Shown piece by piece: positions 7,857 to 16,138 of a DNA stretch of 33,711 nt. Location of the stretch: assembly GCA_025355005.1 (NCBI GenBank), contig JANXLV010000154.1, positions 1 through 33,711 on the forward strand, in the 5' to 3' direction. This DNA comes from Myxococcales bacterium (lineage in GTDB: Bacteria > Myxococcota_A > Polyangia > Polyangiales > Polyangiaceae). Under the pieces are notes generated by a model that was not told the DNA's origin, made no database searches, and was given only the letters and a program-made list of their open reading frames with translations. The translations under genes and the position numbers were made by a program. Numbering within the stretch: the stretch's first letter is position 1; the number at the start of each line of letters is the position of its first letter.

Positions 7857-10370
7857 ATGCACGAGAGCCTGCTCATGCGGTACGCGCCTTCCGATGCGCG
7901 CTATGACGAGATGCTGGACGAGATCCAGATCCCGCGGCCGCACTGGCGCGTGTTCCTCACGCAGCTCCAGTCGATGTCGAAGCGCGCGATGCAGGAGCGA
8001 AGCCGCTTCGTGCACGACTCCATCGCGTCGGACGGCGTCACGTACAACGTCTACGCGGACCCGAAGGGAAAGAGCCGTGCGTGGGAGCTCGACCTCGTCC
8101 CGCTCATCTTGCCGGAGCACGAGTTCCGCGAGATCCGGCTCGCTGTGGAGCAGCGCGCGCGTCTCCTGAACGCGGTGCTCGGCGATCTCTACGGGGAGCG
8201 CACGTTGCTCGCGCGTGGGCTCATCCCGCCGGCCCTCGTGTTCGGTCAGCGCGCATATCTCTGGCCTGCGCAGGGCGCGATGCCGCCCTCGGGCGTGCAC
8301 CTCCACTCGTACGCGGTAGATCTGGCGCGCTCGCCGGACGGGCGCTTCTGGGTGCTCGCCGATCGAACGCGCGGTCCGTCTGGCGCGGGCTACGCATTGC
8401 AGAATCGAAGCACTCTGTGGCGCGCGTTCCCCGACGCATTCCAGAAGTTGCCCGTCGAACCGCTCGAGCCGTTCTTCGATGCGATCGAGGAGGGCATGTA
8501 CCGGCTCGCGCCGTCGAAGGGCGAGACGCCGCTCGTCGTATTGCTCACGCCAGGTCCGTACAACGAGACGTACTTCGAGCACGTGATCCTTGCGCGCACG
8601 CTCGGCTTCCCGCTGGTCGAAGGCCAAGACCTGCTGGTCCGCGGTGACTTCTGTTACCTGAAGACGCTGCGCGGTCTGCGCCGCGTCCACGGCATCCTGC
8701 GCCGCCTCGATGACGACTTCTGCGACCCTCTGGAGCTCCGCGCTGACTCCGCGCTCGGCGTTCCGGGTTTGCTGTCGGCAGTGCGCGCTGGCAACGTCTT
8801 CGTGGGCAACGGAATCGGCAGCGGCGTGCTGGAGACAAGCGCGCTCGCCGGCTTCTACCCCGCGCTGTGCGAGAGACTCCTGGGTGAGCGGCTGCGCATG
8901 CCGCAGATCGCCACGTGGTGGTGCGGCGAAGAGCCGGCCATGGCGTACGTGCTCTCGCACCTCGGCGAACTGGTGATCAAGCCTACGTATCCGACCATCC
9001 GCATGGAGCCGATCTTCGGTCACACGCTGGACGCTGCGGGCCGCGCCGAGCTCATCACGCGCATTCGCGCGCAGCCCCACGCGTACGTGGCGCAGGAGTG
9101 GGTCCGTTTGTCGCACGCGCCGGTGTGGGGCAAGGAGGCGCAGAGCCTGTTGCCGCGCGCCACCACTCTCCGCGTCTTCGCGGTCGCCACGCCAGAAGGA
9201 TGGTTGGTGATGCCCGGCGCGCTCACACGCGTGTCCCCACACGAGGGCGACGTCGTGTCCATGCAGTGGGGTGGCTCGAGCAAGGACACGTGGGTGCTCG
9301 GTGACAAGACCACGCCACGCGCGCCGCTCGCTGGCCCCAAGCTGCGGGCGGAGGACGTGCGGACGCGCGGCGTGGACGTGCCGTCGCGCGTGGGCGAGAA
9401 CCTCTTCTGGTCTGGACGCTACGCGGAGCGATGCGAAGGCAGCGCGCGTCTCCTGCGCGCAGGGCTCGTGCGATTGATGGAGACGGGCTCACGCGCAGAG
9501 CTGACGTCGATCACGGAGGCGTGCAAGCGGCTCGGCGTGTTGCCCGTGCCGAAGAACGGCAAGGCCGCGGGCAAGGCAGCCGACAAACCGTCGGGCAAGC
9601 ACGCGATCGCCGACACCGACGCTGCGCGCGCGGCCATGTTCGTGCGCGCCGTCACGGATCCGGCCGTGCCTGGTGGTCTCGCAGCGAACCTGGGCAGACT
9701 GCACAGCTGCGCGAGCCAGGTGCGTGAGCGCATGTCCACGGACAACTGGCATCTCCTCTCCGAGCTGCCCGCGAAGGTGCCCAGGAAGGACGCGTCGCTC
9801 GGCGTGGCGTCCAAGGCGCTCGACGAGATCATGATGGCGTGCGTCTCGCTCGCCGGCTTTGCGATGGACGACATGACCCGCGACGAGAGCTGGCAATTCC
9901 TGCGAATGGGACGCCGCATCGAGCGGCTCACCACGCTGGCGTCGGTATCGTCGCACGCGCTGTCGGAGCCGGGCGCGTCGCTGGAGTGGCTGCTCGAGGC
10001 GGCGAACAGCATCGTCACGTTCCGCGCGCGCTATCGCCGGCTGCCGGAGCTCTTGCCGGTGACCCACCTCTGCGTGATGGACGTGACGAATCCGCACGCC
10101 GTGCTCTTCCAGGTGCGCGAGATCGAGGACACGTTGCGCGAGCTCTCTGCGCCCGCCGAAGCCTTCGCTGAGCTCTCTCGCGCCTCCGCCTCCCTCACCG
10201 CGTTTCCGCTGGATTCGCTCGCGGAAGAGGGCGACACGCTCGCCGCTGCGTGCAAGGAGCTCGGGGTTCTGCTCGCCCAGACGGAGCGCGCTGGCTACGC
10301 GCTCAGCGACGAGCTCTCCCGTCGCTACTTCTCCCATGCGGGCTCGGCACCAGGAGCAGCTGCGCCATGA
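7857..10370 (+). CDS. Circularly permuted ATP-grasp type 2 protein fused to an alpha-E domain
   Basis: The 837-residue product joins two proteins that are often separate genes. Residues about 1-485 are the circularly permuted ATP-grasp domain, with LADRTRGPSGAGYA at 167-180, LRRLDDDFCDPLELR at 281-295 and a lysine in VIKP (K375) that fits the ATP-binding strand. Residues about 507-825 are the all-helical alpha-E domain, starting RVGENLFWSGRYAER. A Lys/Ala/Gly-rich insert lies near 572-590. The ATP-grasp part is expected to activate a carboxylate as acyl-phosphate and form an amide bond. Alpha-E domains accompany such ligases and have no known activity. It starts 38 bases after the DUF2126 gene and its stop overlaps the next ATG (ATGA). 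Another in-frame ATG lies at 7875. Cytoplasmic location is inferred from the lack of a signal peptide. Confidence 0.9.
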   Translation: MHESLLMRYAPSDARYDEMLDEIQIPRPHWRVFLTQLQSMSKRAMQERSRFVHDSIASDGVTYNVYADPKGKSRAWELDLVPLILPEHEFREIRLAVEQRARLLNAVLGDLYGERTLLARGLIPPALVFGQRAYLWPAQGAMPPSGVHLHSYAVDLARSPDGRFWVLADRTRGPSGAGYALQNRSTLWRAFPDAFQKLPVEPLEPFFDAIEEGMYRLAPSKGETPLVVLLTPGPYNETYFEHVILARTLGFPLVEGQDLLVRGDFCYLKTLRGLRRVHGILRRLDDDFCDPLELRADSALGVPGLLSAVRAGNVFVGNGIGSGVLETSALAGFYPALCERLLGERLRMPQIATWWCGEEPAMAYVLSHLGELVIKPTYPTIRMEPIFGHTLDAAGRAELITRIRAQPHAYVAQEWVRLSHAPVWGKEAQSLLPRATTLRVFAVATPEGWLVMPGALTRVSPHEGDVVSMQWGGSSKDTWVLGDKTTPRAPLAGPKLRAEDVRTRGVDVPSRVGENLFWSGRYAERCEGSARLLRAGLVRLMETGSRAELTSITEACKRLGVLPVPKNGKAAGKAADKPSGKHAIADTDAARAAMFVRAVTDPAVPGGLAANLGRLHSCASQVRERMSTDNWHLLSELPAKVPRKDASLGVASKALDEIMMACVSLAGFAMDDMTRDESWQFLRMGRRIERLTTLASVSSHALSEPGASLEWLLEAANSIVTFRARYRRLPELLPVTHLCVMDVTNPHAVLFQVREIEDTLRELSAPAEAFAELSRASASLTAFPLDSLAEEGDTLAAACKELGVLLAQTERAGYALSDELSRRYFSHAGSAPGAAAP

Positions 10371-11308
10371 CCGCGCGTTACACGGTCCTCCACGAGACCC
10401 GCTACACCTACGAGGCGCCCGTCGGTATCTCGCGCCAGGTGCTTCACCTCACGCCGCGGGGTACGCCCTACCAGACGCTGCTCGCGCACCAGATCCGCGT
10501 GGCCCCCGTGCCCGACATCTCGCGCGACATGGTCGACCCGTTCGGCAATGCGGTTCGCTCCTTCTGCGTGGAGCGGGACCACGACAGCCTCGAGGTGGTC
10601 TGCGAGTCACACGTGGAAGTACGCGCTCGTGAGTATCCAGCGCTCACTGGCTCACCGCCGTGGGAGGCCGTGCGCGACGGTCTGTCGTACAAGGCTGGTC
10701 GCACGCTCTCGCCGGACGAGCTCACCGCGACGGAGTTTCTGTTCGAGTCGACGCGCGTGCGCAACAAGCGCGAGCTACAGGCATGGGCGGCGCCGTGCTT
10801 CCCCAGTGGCGCACCACTGCTCGTCGGGGTGAGCGGTCTCATGCACCGCATCCACGACGAGCTCACGTTCGATCCCAAGGCCACGACCGTCAGCACGCCC
10901 GTCATGGATGTCTGGAAGGCCCGCCGCGGCGTCTGTCAGGACTTCGCGCATCTCTTTCTCTCGTGCCTTCGCTCGCTTGGTCTGTCGGCGCGCTACGTGA
11001 GCGGCTACTTGCTCACGCGCCCGCCGCCCGGAAAGAAGCGGCTCATCGGCGCCGACGCTTCGCATGCATGGGTCTCCATCCACTGCCCAGGCTACGGGTG
11101 GGTCGACGTGGACCCCACGAACGCGACGCTGGTCGGCGAAGAGCACGTCACGCTCGGATGGGGACGCGACTACGACGACGTGATCCCGCTCCGCGGCGTG
11201 CTGCTCGGCGGCGGCCAGCACGAGCTCCACGTGTCCGTCACTGTGTCGCCAGAAACCTCAAGCAGCATGGGCGCAGAGGCCGGCGATCCTGTACGATCCA
11301 TGACGTGA
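10367..11308 (+). CDS. Transglutaminase-like cysteine protease (short form)
   Basis: The 313-residue product has an N-terminal beta-rich transglutaminase region (residues 1-90) and a core with C190 (RRGVCQDFAHL), H233 (ASHAWVS) and D249 (VDVDPTNAT). This Cys-His-Asp set marks papain-like transglutaminase enzymes. In bacteria such proteins more often act as peptidases, or possibly amide-forming enzymes, than as true transglutaminases. The ATG at 10367 overlaps the upstream TGA by four bases, so the start is fixed by the ATGA junction; the frame is open further upstream only by chance. Its stop overlaps the GTG of the lipoprotein that follows. It is the third member of a known association of transglutaminase, ATP-grasp, alpha-E and DUF2126 genes. 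The proteasome-like Anbu peptidase found with this set in some bacteria is not in the window. Confidence 0.9.
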   Translation: MTARYTVLHETRYTYEAPVGISRQVLHLTPRGTPYQTLLAHQIRVAPVPDISRDMVDPFGNAVRSFCVERDHDSLEVVCESHVEVRAREYPALTGSPPWEAVRDGLSYKAGRTLSPDELTATEFLFESTRVRNKRELQAWAAPCFPSGAPLLVGVSGLMHRIHDELTFDPKATTVSTPVMDVWKARRGVCQDFAHLFLSCLRSLGLSARYVSGYLLTRPPPGKKRLIGADASHAWVSIHCPGYGWVDVDPTNATLVGEEHVTLGWGRDYDDVIPLRGVLLGGGQHELHVSVTVSPETSSSMGAEAGDPVRSMT

Positions 11309-12180
11309 AACCCCTGGTTCGTCGCTCCGTCTCGCTCTTCGCCATGGGTGTCTGCTCCACCGCAGTGCTCCTCTACGCGGGTTGCACCGACCCCGCTTCG
11401 AGCGCGCTGGTCGACGACTCAGGCGTTGCCGTCGGCAAGGACAGCGGCACCGGGGTTAGCACGGCCGATGGTGGTGGTGGCGACGCGGGGAGCACGCCAG
11501 AGTCATGCAGCGCGACGTTCCGATGGCTGCAGAAGGACGCGTACAAGAGCACGCCGGGCCGCACCAGCAACCTGTGGCCGCCGCACACGACGACCACGCT
11601 CGCGCTCGCTTGCAACGGAGCGGACGCGGGCAGCGCATTCCACGAGAACCACGGCACGCTCCCCACCGACACGGACGACGCAGGCGCGATCATCCTGCAG
11701 CAGATGAAGCTGGAGACCGTGCAGGGCACGCGCGCGGAGCTCGGGCAGCTCATGGGCACGTACGTCGCGTGCCAGTGCGATCCCACGACCAAGTTCCTGG
11801 GGCTAGACGCGCTCAAGGACGACGGCGTCAAGCAGCTGGTCAATCAGCTATCCATGTATATTACAAATAACCTCGCGTGCCCGGCACCCGGCACGGCCAG
11901 CCTCGTCACGAACCTGCAAAACGGCGACATCGACGCGGTGCTGAAGGCGCTGCCTGGGTGCACGTGGGCCTCCGATGCGGGACTTGCGGCGGGGCTCGAT
12001 CAGGCGTGGCAGTCGGTCATCACGTCATCAGCGGAGGTGATCGCCGCCTACCACGTCTGCAACAACGACGCGAAGCTGCAGGCCGGAATGTGGGAGACGT
12101 ACAGGAGCGGAAAGACGCTGGCCGCGTGTGAGAGCGACGCGAGCGTCTGTCACGGCCCGGCCTGGTTCTACCAACCCTGA
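11305..12180 (+). CDS. Unrecognised lipoprotein coupled to the transglutaminase operon
   Basis: The 291-residue product starts at GTG 11305, which overlaps the previous stop (GTGA). It begins VKPLVRRS, followed by a hydrophobic helix and a lipobox ending LLYAGC, so it should be lipidated and exported. Next comes an Asp/Gly/Ser linker (about 30-65), then a roughly 220-residue domain with about nine cysteines (for example in VACQCD, LPGCTW, YHVCNN and AACESD), which suggests disulfide bonds in the envelope. I do not recognise the family. An AT-rich codon cluster at 11851-11870 (Tyr-Ile-Thr-Asn-Asn) stands out from the GC-rich surroundings. The overlap with the transglutaminase gene suggests a functional link, perhaps as a substrate or surface partner, but that is inference. 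It ends six bases before a convergent kinase gene. Confidence 0.7.
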   Translation: MKPLVRRSVSLFAMGVCSTAVLLYAGCTDPASSALVDDSGVAVGKDSGTGVSTADGGGGDAGSTPESCSATFRWLQKDAYKSTPGRTSNLWPPHTTTTLALACNGADAGSAFHENHGTLPTDTDDAGAIILQQMKLETVQGTRAELGQLMGTYVACQCDPTTKFLGLDALKDDGVKQLVNQLSMYITNNLACPAPGTASLVTNLQNGDIDAVLKALPGCTWASDAGLAAGLDQAWQSVITSSAEVIAAYHVCNNDAKLQAGMWETYRSGKTLAACESDASVCHGPAWFYQP

Positions 12181-12186
12181 ATCCAG

Positions 12187-15100
12187 TCACAGGGCGCGTT
12201 TCTGGTTGGAGGTCTCGATGAGGCGCTCCAGCTGGCTCGCGAGCTCGCGTGACGACCTGCCTGCCCTTGCGACGATGGTGCGGATACCCTCTGCGCGGTC
12301 GAGCGCGAGGAGCGAGCGCGCTGCATCGAGCACGAACGCCGGCTCCTCCACCTGAGGCTCATTGGCCCGCAGCTTGGAGAAGAGGCCCGCCTTGCCTTCG
12401 ACCAGGCGCGCCAGAACGCCGACGGCGCGGCTGCGCGAAACACCACCCTGCGCAGAGCCCAGCGCCGTCACGGCCGCGCGCCGCACCTGCTGTCCAGCGC
12501 CCGGGCGCGCAAAGAGCTTCTCGACCGAGCTCACCACCACGTCGTCAATGGCGTTGAGCCGCACGGCCGCGAAGAGGGCCGCCGCACGGACGGACTCGTC
12601 AGGGTGCTCGAGCGAGTCCATGACCATCTCCCGCGCGCGGTCGCCCGACACCTCGGCGTAGGCATAGAGCGCCACCCCGCGAAGCGTTCGGTGCCGCAGG
12701 AAGCGGCCGATCTCGTTCGCTACCGCAGGGTCGGCGCGAGCAGGCACACCGCGCAAGAGGTCTTCCACGAAGGACAGATCCACGCCGTCCTTCACGATGT
12801 CCACATGTGCGAGCGCCTTGGCGACGACGTTGCTGCCGTGCGCGCCGGTCTCCTTCAAGGCCATCACGAAGTGCCCTCTGCCTGTGGGCTCACGCAGGGT
12901 CGTTCGCGCACGCACGAGCGCCCGTGCGCCCGCCTCGCCGGCCAGCGCAAGCAGTTGCCTTGCCGCGTCACGTGAGTGCGGTTGTCCGACCATCAACACG
13001 TTCGCGATGGGCACGAGACGTTCTTCGTCGACGATGGAGGTGATCACCTTGAACGACAGGCGCTCGCGCACGTTGCCCGTCTGGCCCTTGTTGCCAGCCA
13101 TGCGTGCCAGTGTGCCCACGGTCGAAAGAATCGCGTTTGCCTCACCGCGCTTGGCGAGGATCTTGAGCGCTCCCTTGAGGACCGTGAGCTCCGACTGGAG
13201 CGCGCGCTCGTCCATCAATGCCGCCAGAGTCGCCAGGTACTTCTCCGGGCTTCGAGCGATGGTCTCCGCCAGCTGTTCTGCGCCGATGACAAGCGCGATG
13301 TCGTTCGGCAGCTCGTGGAGCGGCACCAGACCGCGGACGCCGATCTCGCAGAGCACCTCGAACATCTCGGGCGTACGCTCGCGCACCAGACGGCGCCCCA
13401 TGAGACCAAGCAGCGCCGCGCTCCGCTCACGTTCGGGGCCGTCCTTCTGATCCAGGTCCGACACGAGCAACGACGCAACGTCCATGCAGCGGGCGAGAGA
13501 CAGCGACGCGATCGTCGCGACGGCGAGGCCATCCACACGCGCGCCGCGCGCTGCGCCGAGGTCTATGTTGACAAGAAGCTGACGTAGCTCCTCCGCCTTC
13601 GTGAGCACGCGCGTCGAGCGCAGGACCAGCGCCTGCGTGGCGGCGCTCATGGTCTCTGCGCTCGCACCGGTGCGCTGGAGCAGCGCCAGATCACGCGCAA
13701 ATCGCGACGCGGATAGACCGACCTTCCAGGACAACCTGCGATCACGCCCGACGATCTCGTTCGGAAAGATCGCAGACACACCCGTGAGGCGCGCTGATGC
13801 GATGGCGCGGGCGGCCTCTTCTGGCGGCCCGCGCAGCATGCCGACGAGGCCCGCCAGTGCGACGTCCGTGACCTCACGCTGGAGTGTCAGCGCTGCGATT
13901 CCGGGCCGAGCGAGCTCCGTCACGAACACGGCCCCGACCTTCTCGTAGGATTCCTTGCCGAAGAGCTTCTTGAGATCGATCGCCTCGCCGTCGCCCAGCA
14001 GCGCAAAGAAGCCGATCGCGCGCTCCGTGTCGCGCCGCACGAACGTCATCTCGCGTCGTGTGTCGAGCAAGGACGAGAGCAGCTTCTGGCCGTCGCTCCA
14101 CTGGGAGGCGAACTTTGCTGCGTTCTCTTTGCGGAACCCGCCGGTACCGAGTACGGCGGTCGCGAAGAACATCGTGAACGCGGCGAGGCCCGCCTCTACG
14201 TCGAAGGTGCCCGAGCCGCGCGCAACGATGCTCGGCGTCTTCTTGACGGGCTTCGGTGCCGCCGCCTCGAGGGCCTCGCGCAGCGCCGTGCGGAACTGTC
14301 GCGCGTTCTGCGGGCGCTCCTCGGGCGCCTTGGACAGCGCGCCCATGATCACATCCGCGAGCTGCGAAGGGATGTTGGGCGCGATCTGCGCGAGCGCAGG
14401 GACGGGCATGGTGGACTGCGCGACGATGATCTCCATCGGCGCCATGCCCTCGAAAGGGGTGCGTCCGGTCAAGAGCTCGTAGAGCGTGCACGCGCACGCG
14501 TAGACATCCGAGCGCGGGTCGGTGATCTCTCCACGGGCCTGTTCGGGCGCCATGTACTCCGGCGTGCCGCAGAGGTAGCCGGCGCCGATGCTCTTCGCGA
14601 GCTCCGATGCTTCCATCGCCTGCAGAGTTGGGTCGTCAGGGTGCATGTTCTGCAACGCGGCGATGCCGAAGTCGCAGACCTTCACGACCTCGATCGCGCC
14701 GCCGTCCTCGTCGCGACCGCGCACGATGACGATGGTCTCGGGCTTCACGTCGCGGTGGATGATGCCCTGCTCGTGTGCAACTGCGAGCGCGCCGAGCACC
14801 TGCGACACGGTCGCTACGGCGCGTTCAGGCGTGAATTTCCCCTCTTCGTGCAGCCGCGCCTGGAGGCTCGCGCCCTGAAGGAACTCCATCACGATGTAGA
14901 CCAGGCCGTCGCTCGACTCCTGACCGAAGTCGAGCACGCGCATGATGTTCGGGTGATCGAGCTGGCTCGCGGCGAGCGCCTCGCGGTGGAAGCGCTTCAT
15001 GAACTCGGGGTCCGCCTGGAAGTGCGGATGGAGCACCTTGATGGCGACCGCGCGCCGCAGTCCGATGTGCTTCGCCTTGTACACCGCGCCCGAAGCGCCG

Positions 15101-15885
15101 CTGCCGACGAGCAACTCGATCTCGTACTTGCCGTCGGCGACCTTGCGACCAAGCAGCGGATCCGGGGCGAGCGTGTTCACGCTCACGCTGCGCTCGAGCG
15201 TCGCGTCGTCGAAGTCGAGGCTGGAGATCGCCTCGACGGTGGCGTCCATGGCCATCACGTCGTCGGCGGAGTCGTGCGTGGGCCCGAGCCGGCCTGACGA
15301 CGTTGATGGAGGGACGATCTGGACCTTTGGCTGCGACTCGCGGTGGGGGATCGTCTGCTCTGGCAGATCGAGAATGCTCGTGCCTTCGAGGCTCCCGAAG
15401 GTGGGCCGAAGGACGGGGGTCATCGTGTCGTCGACGTCGGCGGGGAAGGGGAGCTCGCCGAGCGAGGCGAACTCGAAGGCGTCAGCGGGGCCGATCTCCT
15501 CGAGCTCTTCCTCGTGCGGCCCGGGCATGGCCGCGCCCATCTGCATCAGCTCTGCCTCGAGAGGGTCTTCGGGCTCGTCGATGCCGCTCGTACGGCGCTC
15601 CGCTTCGAGCTTCGCGATGATCGCGAAGAGCTCTCCGAACTGCTCGTCCGAGCGCGGCCGCAAACGAAGCGGATACGTGCCCTCCACCATCGCTCCGTCG
15701 ACCTCTGCCTGAACGAGGACACGGTCGGTGCGTCCCGTGATCTCGAGCAGCACCGCGCCCTTCTTCGGCGGCGGCTCCGTCAAGCGCACGCGCAGCACCT
15801 CCTCCGAGAGGGTGGCCTTGAGCGCCTCCATGAAATCGCTCTGGTTGTAGAGCCGAACGGAGATGGTTTGCGGGAGAGCGGGCAC
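12187..15885 (-). CDS. Large Ser/Thr protein kinase with C-terminal alpha-helical (HEAT-like) repeats
   Basis: The 1232-residue product starts at GTG 15885. Residues 1-95 form a small beta-rich domain that might be PilZ-like, but the c-di-GMP signature is not visible. An acidic, low-complexity linker follows to about 240. The kinase domain spans about 250-530: glycine loop GSGASGAV (261-268), K283 in AIKV, HRDVKPET (377-384), DFG (405-407), a long activation loop and APEQ. The catalytic-loop position that is normally Asn (HRDxKPxN) is Thr384, which could weaken metal binding. After residue 540 the protein is Ala/Leu/Arg-rich helices to the end, with repeats such as DESVRAAALFAAVRLN typical of HEAT modules. 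No transmembrane helix is clear, so it is probably cytoplasmic. It ends six bases from a convergent lipoprotein gene. Confidence 0.85.
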   Translation of the reverse strand: MPALPQTISVRLYNQSDFMEALKATLSEEVLRVRLTEPPPKKGAVLLEITGRTDRVLVQAEVDGAMVEGTYPLRLRPRSDEQFGELFAIIAKLEAERRTSGIDEPEDPLEAELMQMGAAMPGPHEEELEEIGPADAFEFASLGELPFPADVDDTMTPVLRPTFGSLEGTSILDLPEQTIPHRESQPKVQIVPPSTSSGRLGPTHDSADDVMAMDATVEAISSLDFDDATLERSVSVNTLAPDPLLGRKVADGKYEIELLVGSGASGAVYKAKHIGLRRAVAIKVLHPHFQADPEFMKRFHREALAASQLDHPNIMRVLDFGQESSDGLVYIVMEFLQGASLQARLHEEGKFTPERAVATVSQVLGALAVAHEQGIIHRDVKPETIVIVRGRDEDGGAIEVVKVCDFGIAALQNMHPDDPTLQAMEASELAKSIGAGYLCGTPEYMAPEQARGEITDPRSDVYACACTLYELLTGRTPFEGMAPMEIIVAQSTMPVPALAQIAPNIPSQLADVIMGALSKAPEERPQNARQFRTALREALEAAAPKPVKKTPSIVARGSGTFDVEAGLAAFTMFFATAVLGTGGFRKENAAKFASQWSDGQKLLSSLLDTRREMTFVRRDTERAIGFFALLGDGEAIDLKKLFGKESYEKVGAVFVTELARPGIAALTLQREVTDVALAGLVGMLRGPPEEAARAIASARLTGVSAIFPNEIVGRDRRLSWKVGLSASRFARDLALLQRTGASAETMSAATQALVLRSTRVLTKAEELRQLLVNIDLGAARGARVDGLAVATIASLSLARCMDVASLLVSDLDQKDGPERERSAALLGLMGRRLVRERTPEMFEVLCEIGVRGLVPLHELPNDIALVIGAEQLAETIARSPEKYLATLAALMDERALQSELTVLKGALKILAKRGEANAILSTVGTLARMAGNKGQTGNVRERLSFKVITSIVDEERLVPIANVLMVGQPHSRDAARQLLALAGEAGARALVRARTTLREPTGRGHFVMALKETGAHGSNVVAKALAHVDIVKDGVDLSFVEDLLRGVPARADPAVANEIGRFLRHRTLRGVALYAYAEVSGDRAREMVMDSLEHPDESVRAAALFAAVRLNAIDDVVVSSVEKLFARPGAGQQVRRAAVTALGSAQGGVSRSRAVGVLARLVEGKAGLFSKLRANEPQVEEPAFVLDAARSLLALDRAEGIRTIVARAGRSSRELASQLERLIETSNQKRAL

Positions 15886-16033
15886 TCGTTATTCAGGTTA
15901 GACGACCACCAGAAAATGTCCCTGGTGAGCGGTGCAGGCGTGACGTTTTCGATCCGTACTGGTCAACGCGGTTACCAGCTGCTGCCTTACACCGCGGAGC
16001 TGCGACTGCGCACACGCGCGCACGTCGGCGCCG

Positions 16034-16138
16034 TCAGATCGGCTCGACGTGGAAGCGACGGCGCAACTCCGCGAGAGGCGTGGCGAAGTCGTCCTTGAAG
16101 CTCCAGTCGACCGAAAGGTCGCGTTCACCTTCGCGCCG
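16034..16138 (-). pseudogene. Coding-like 34-codon fragment directly after the histidine kinase stop
   Basis: Immediately after the TAG of the histidine kinase, in the same frame, 34 codons run to a TGA at 16034-16036. The residues begin RREGERDLSVDWSFKDDF and end LRRRFHVEPI. Third codon positions are about four-fifths G/C and the residue mix is protein-like, unlike typical intergenic DNA. No in-frame ATG or GTG exists, so it cannot be translated as a normal separate gene. It may be the tail of a kinase interrupted by a nonsense change, a remnant of another gene, or a stop-readthrough extension. A CGACC-GAAA-GGTCG hairpin lies inside it at 16108-16121. I do not recognise the sequence. Confidence 0.35.

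Noticed and set aside
7791..9242. Minus-strand frame of about 480 codons opposite the ATP-grasp gene
   Set aside because: Shadow of the plus-strand gene; the opposite strand has the ATP-grasp motifs.
10250..10366. Upstream extension of the short transglutaminase gene
   Set aside because: Overlaps the 3' end of the ATP-grasp/alpha-E gene; the ATGA junction gives the natural start.
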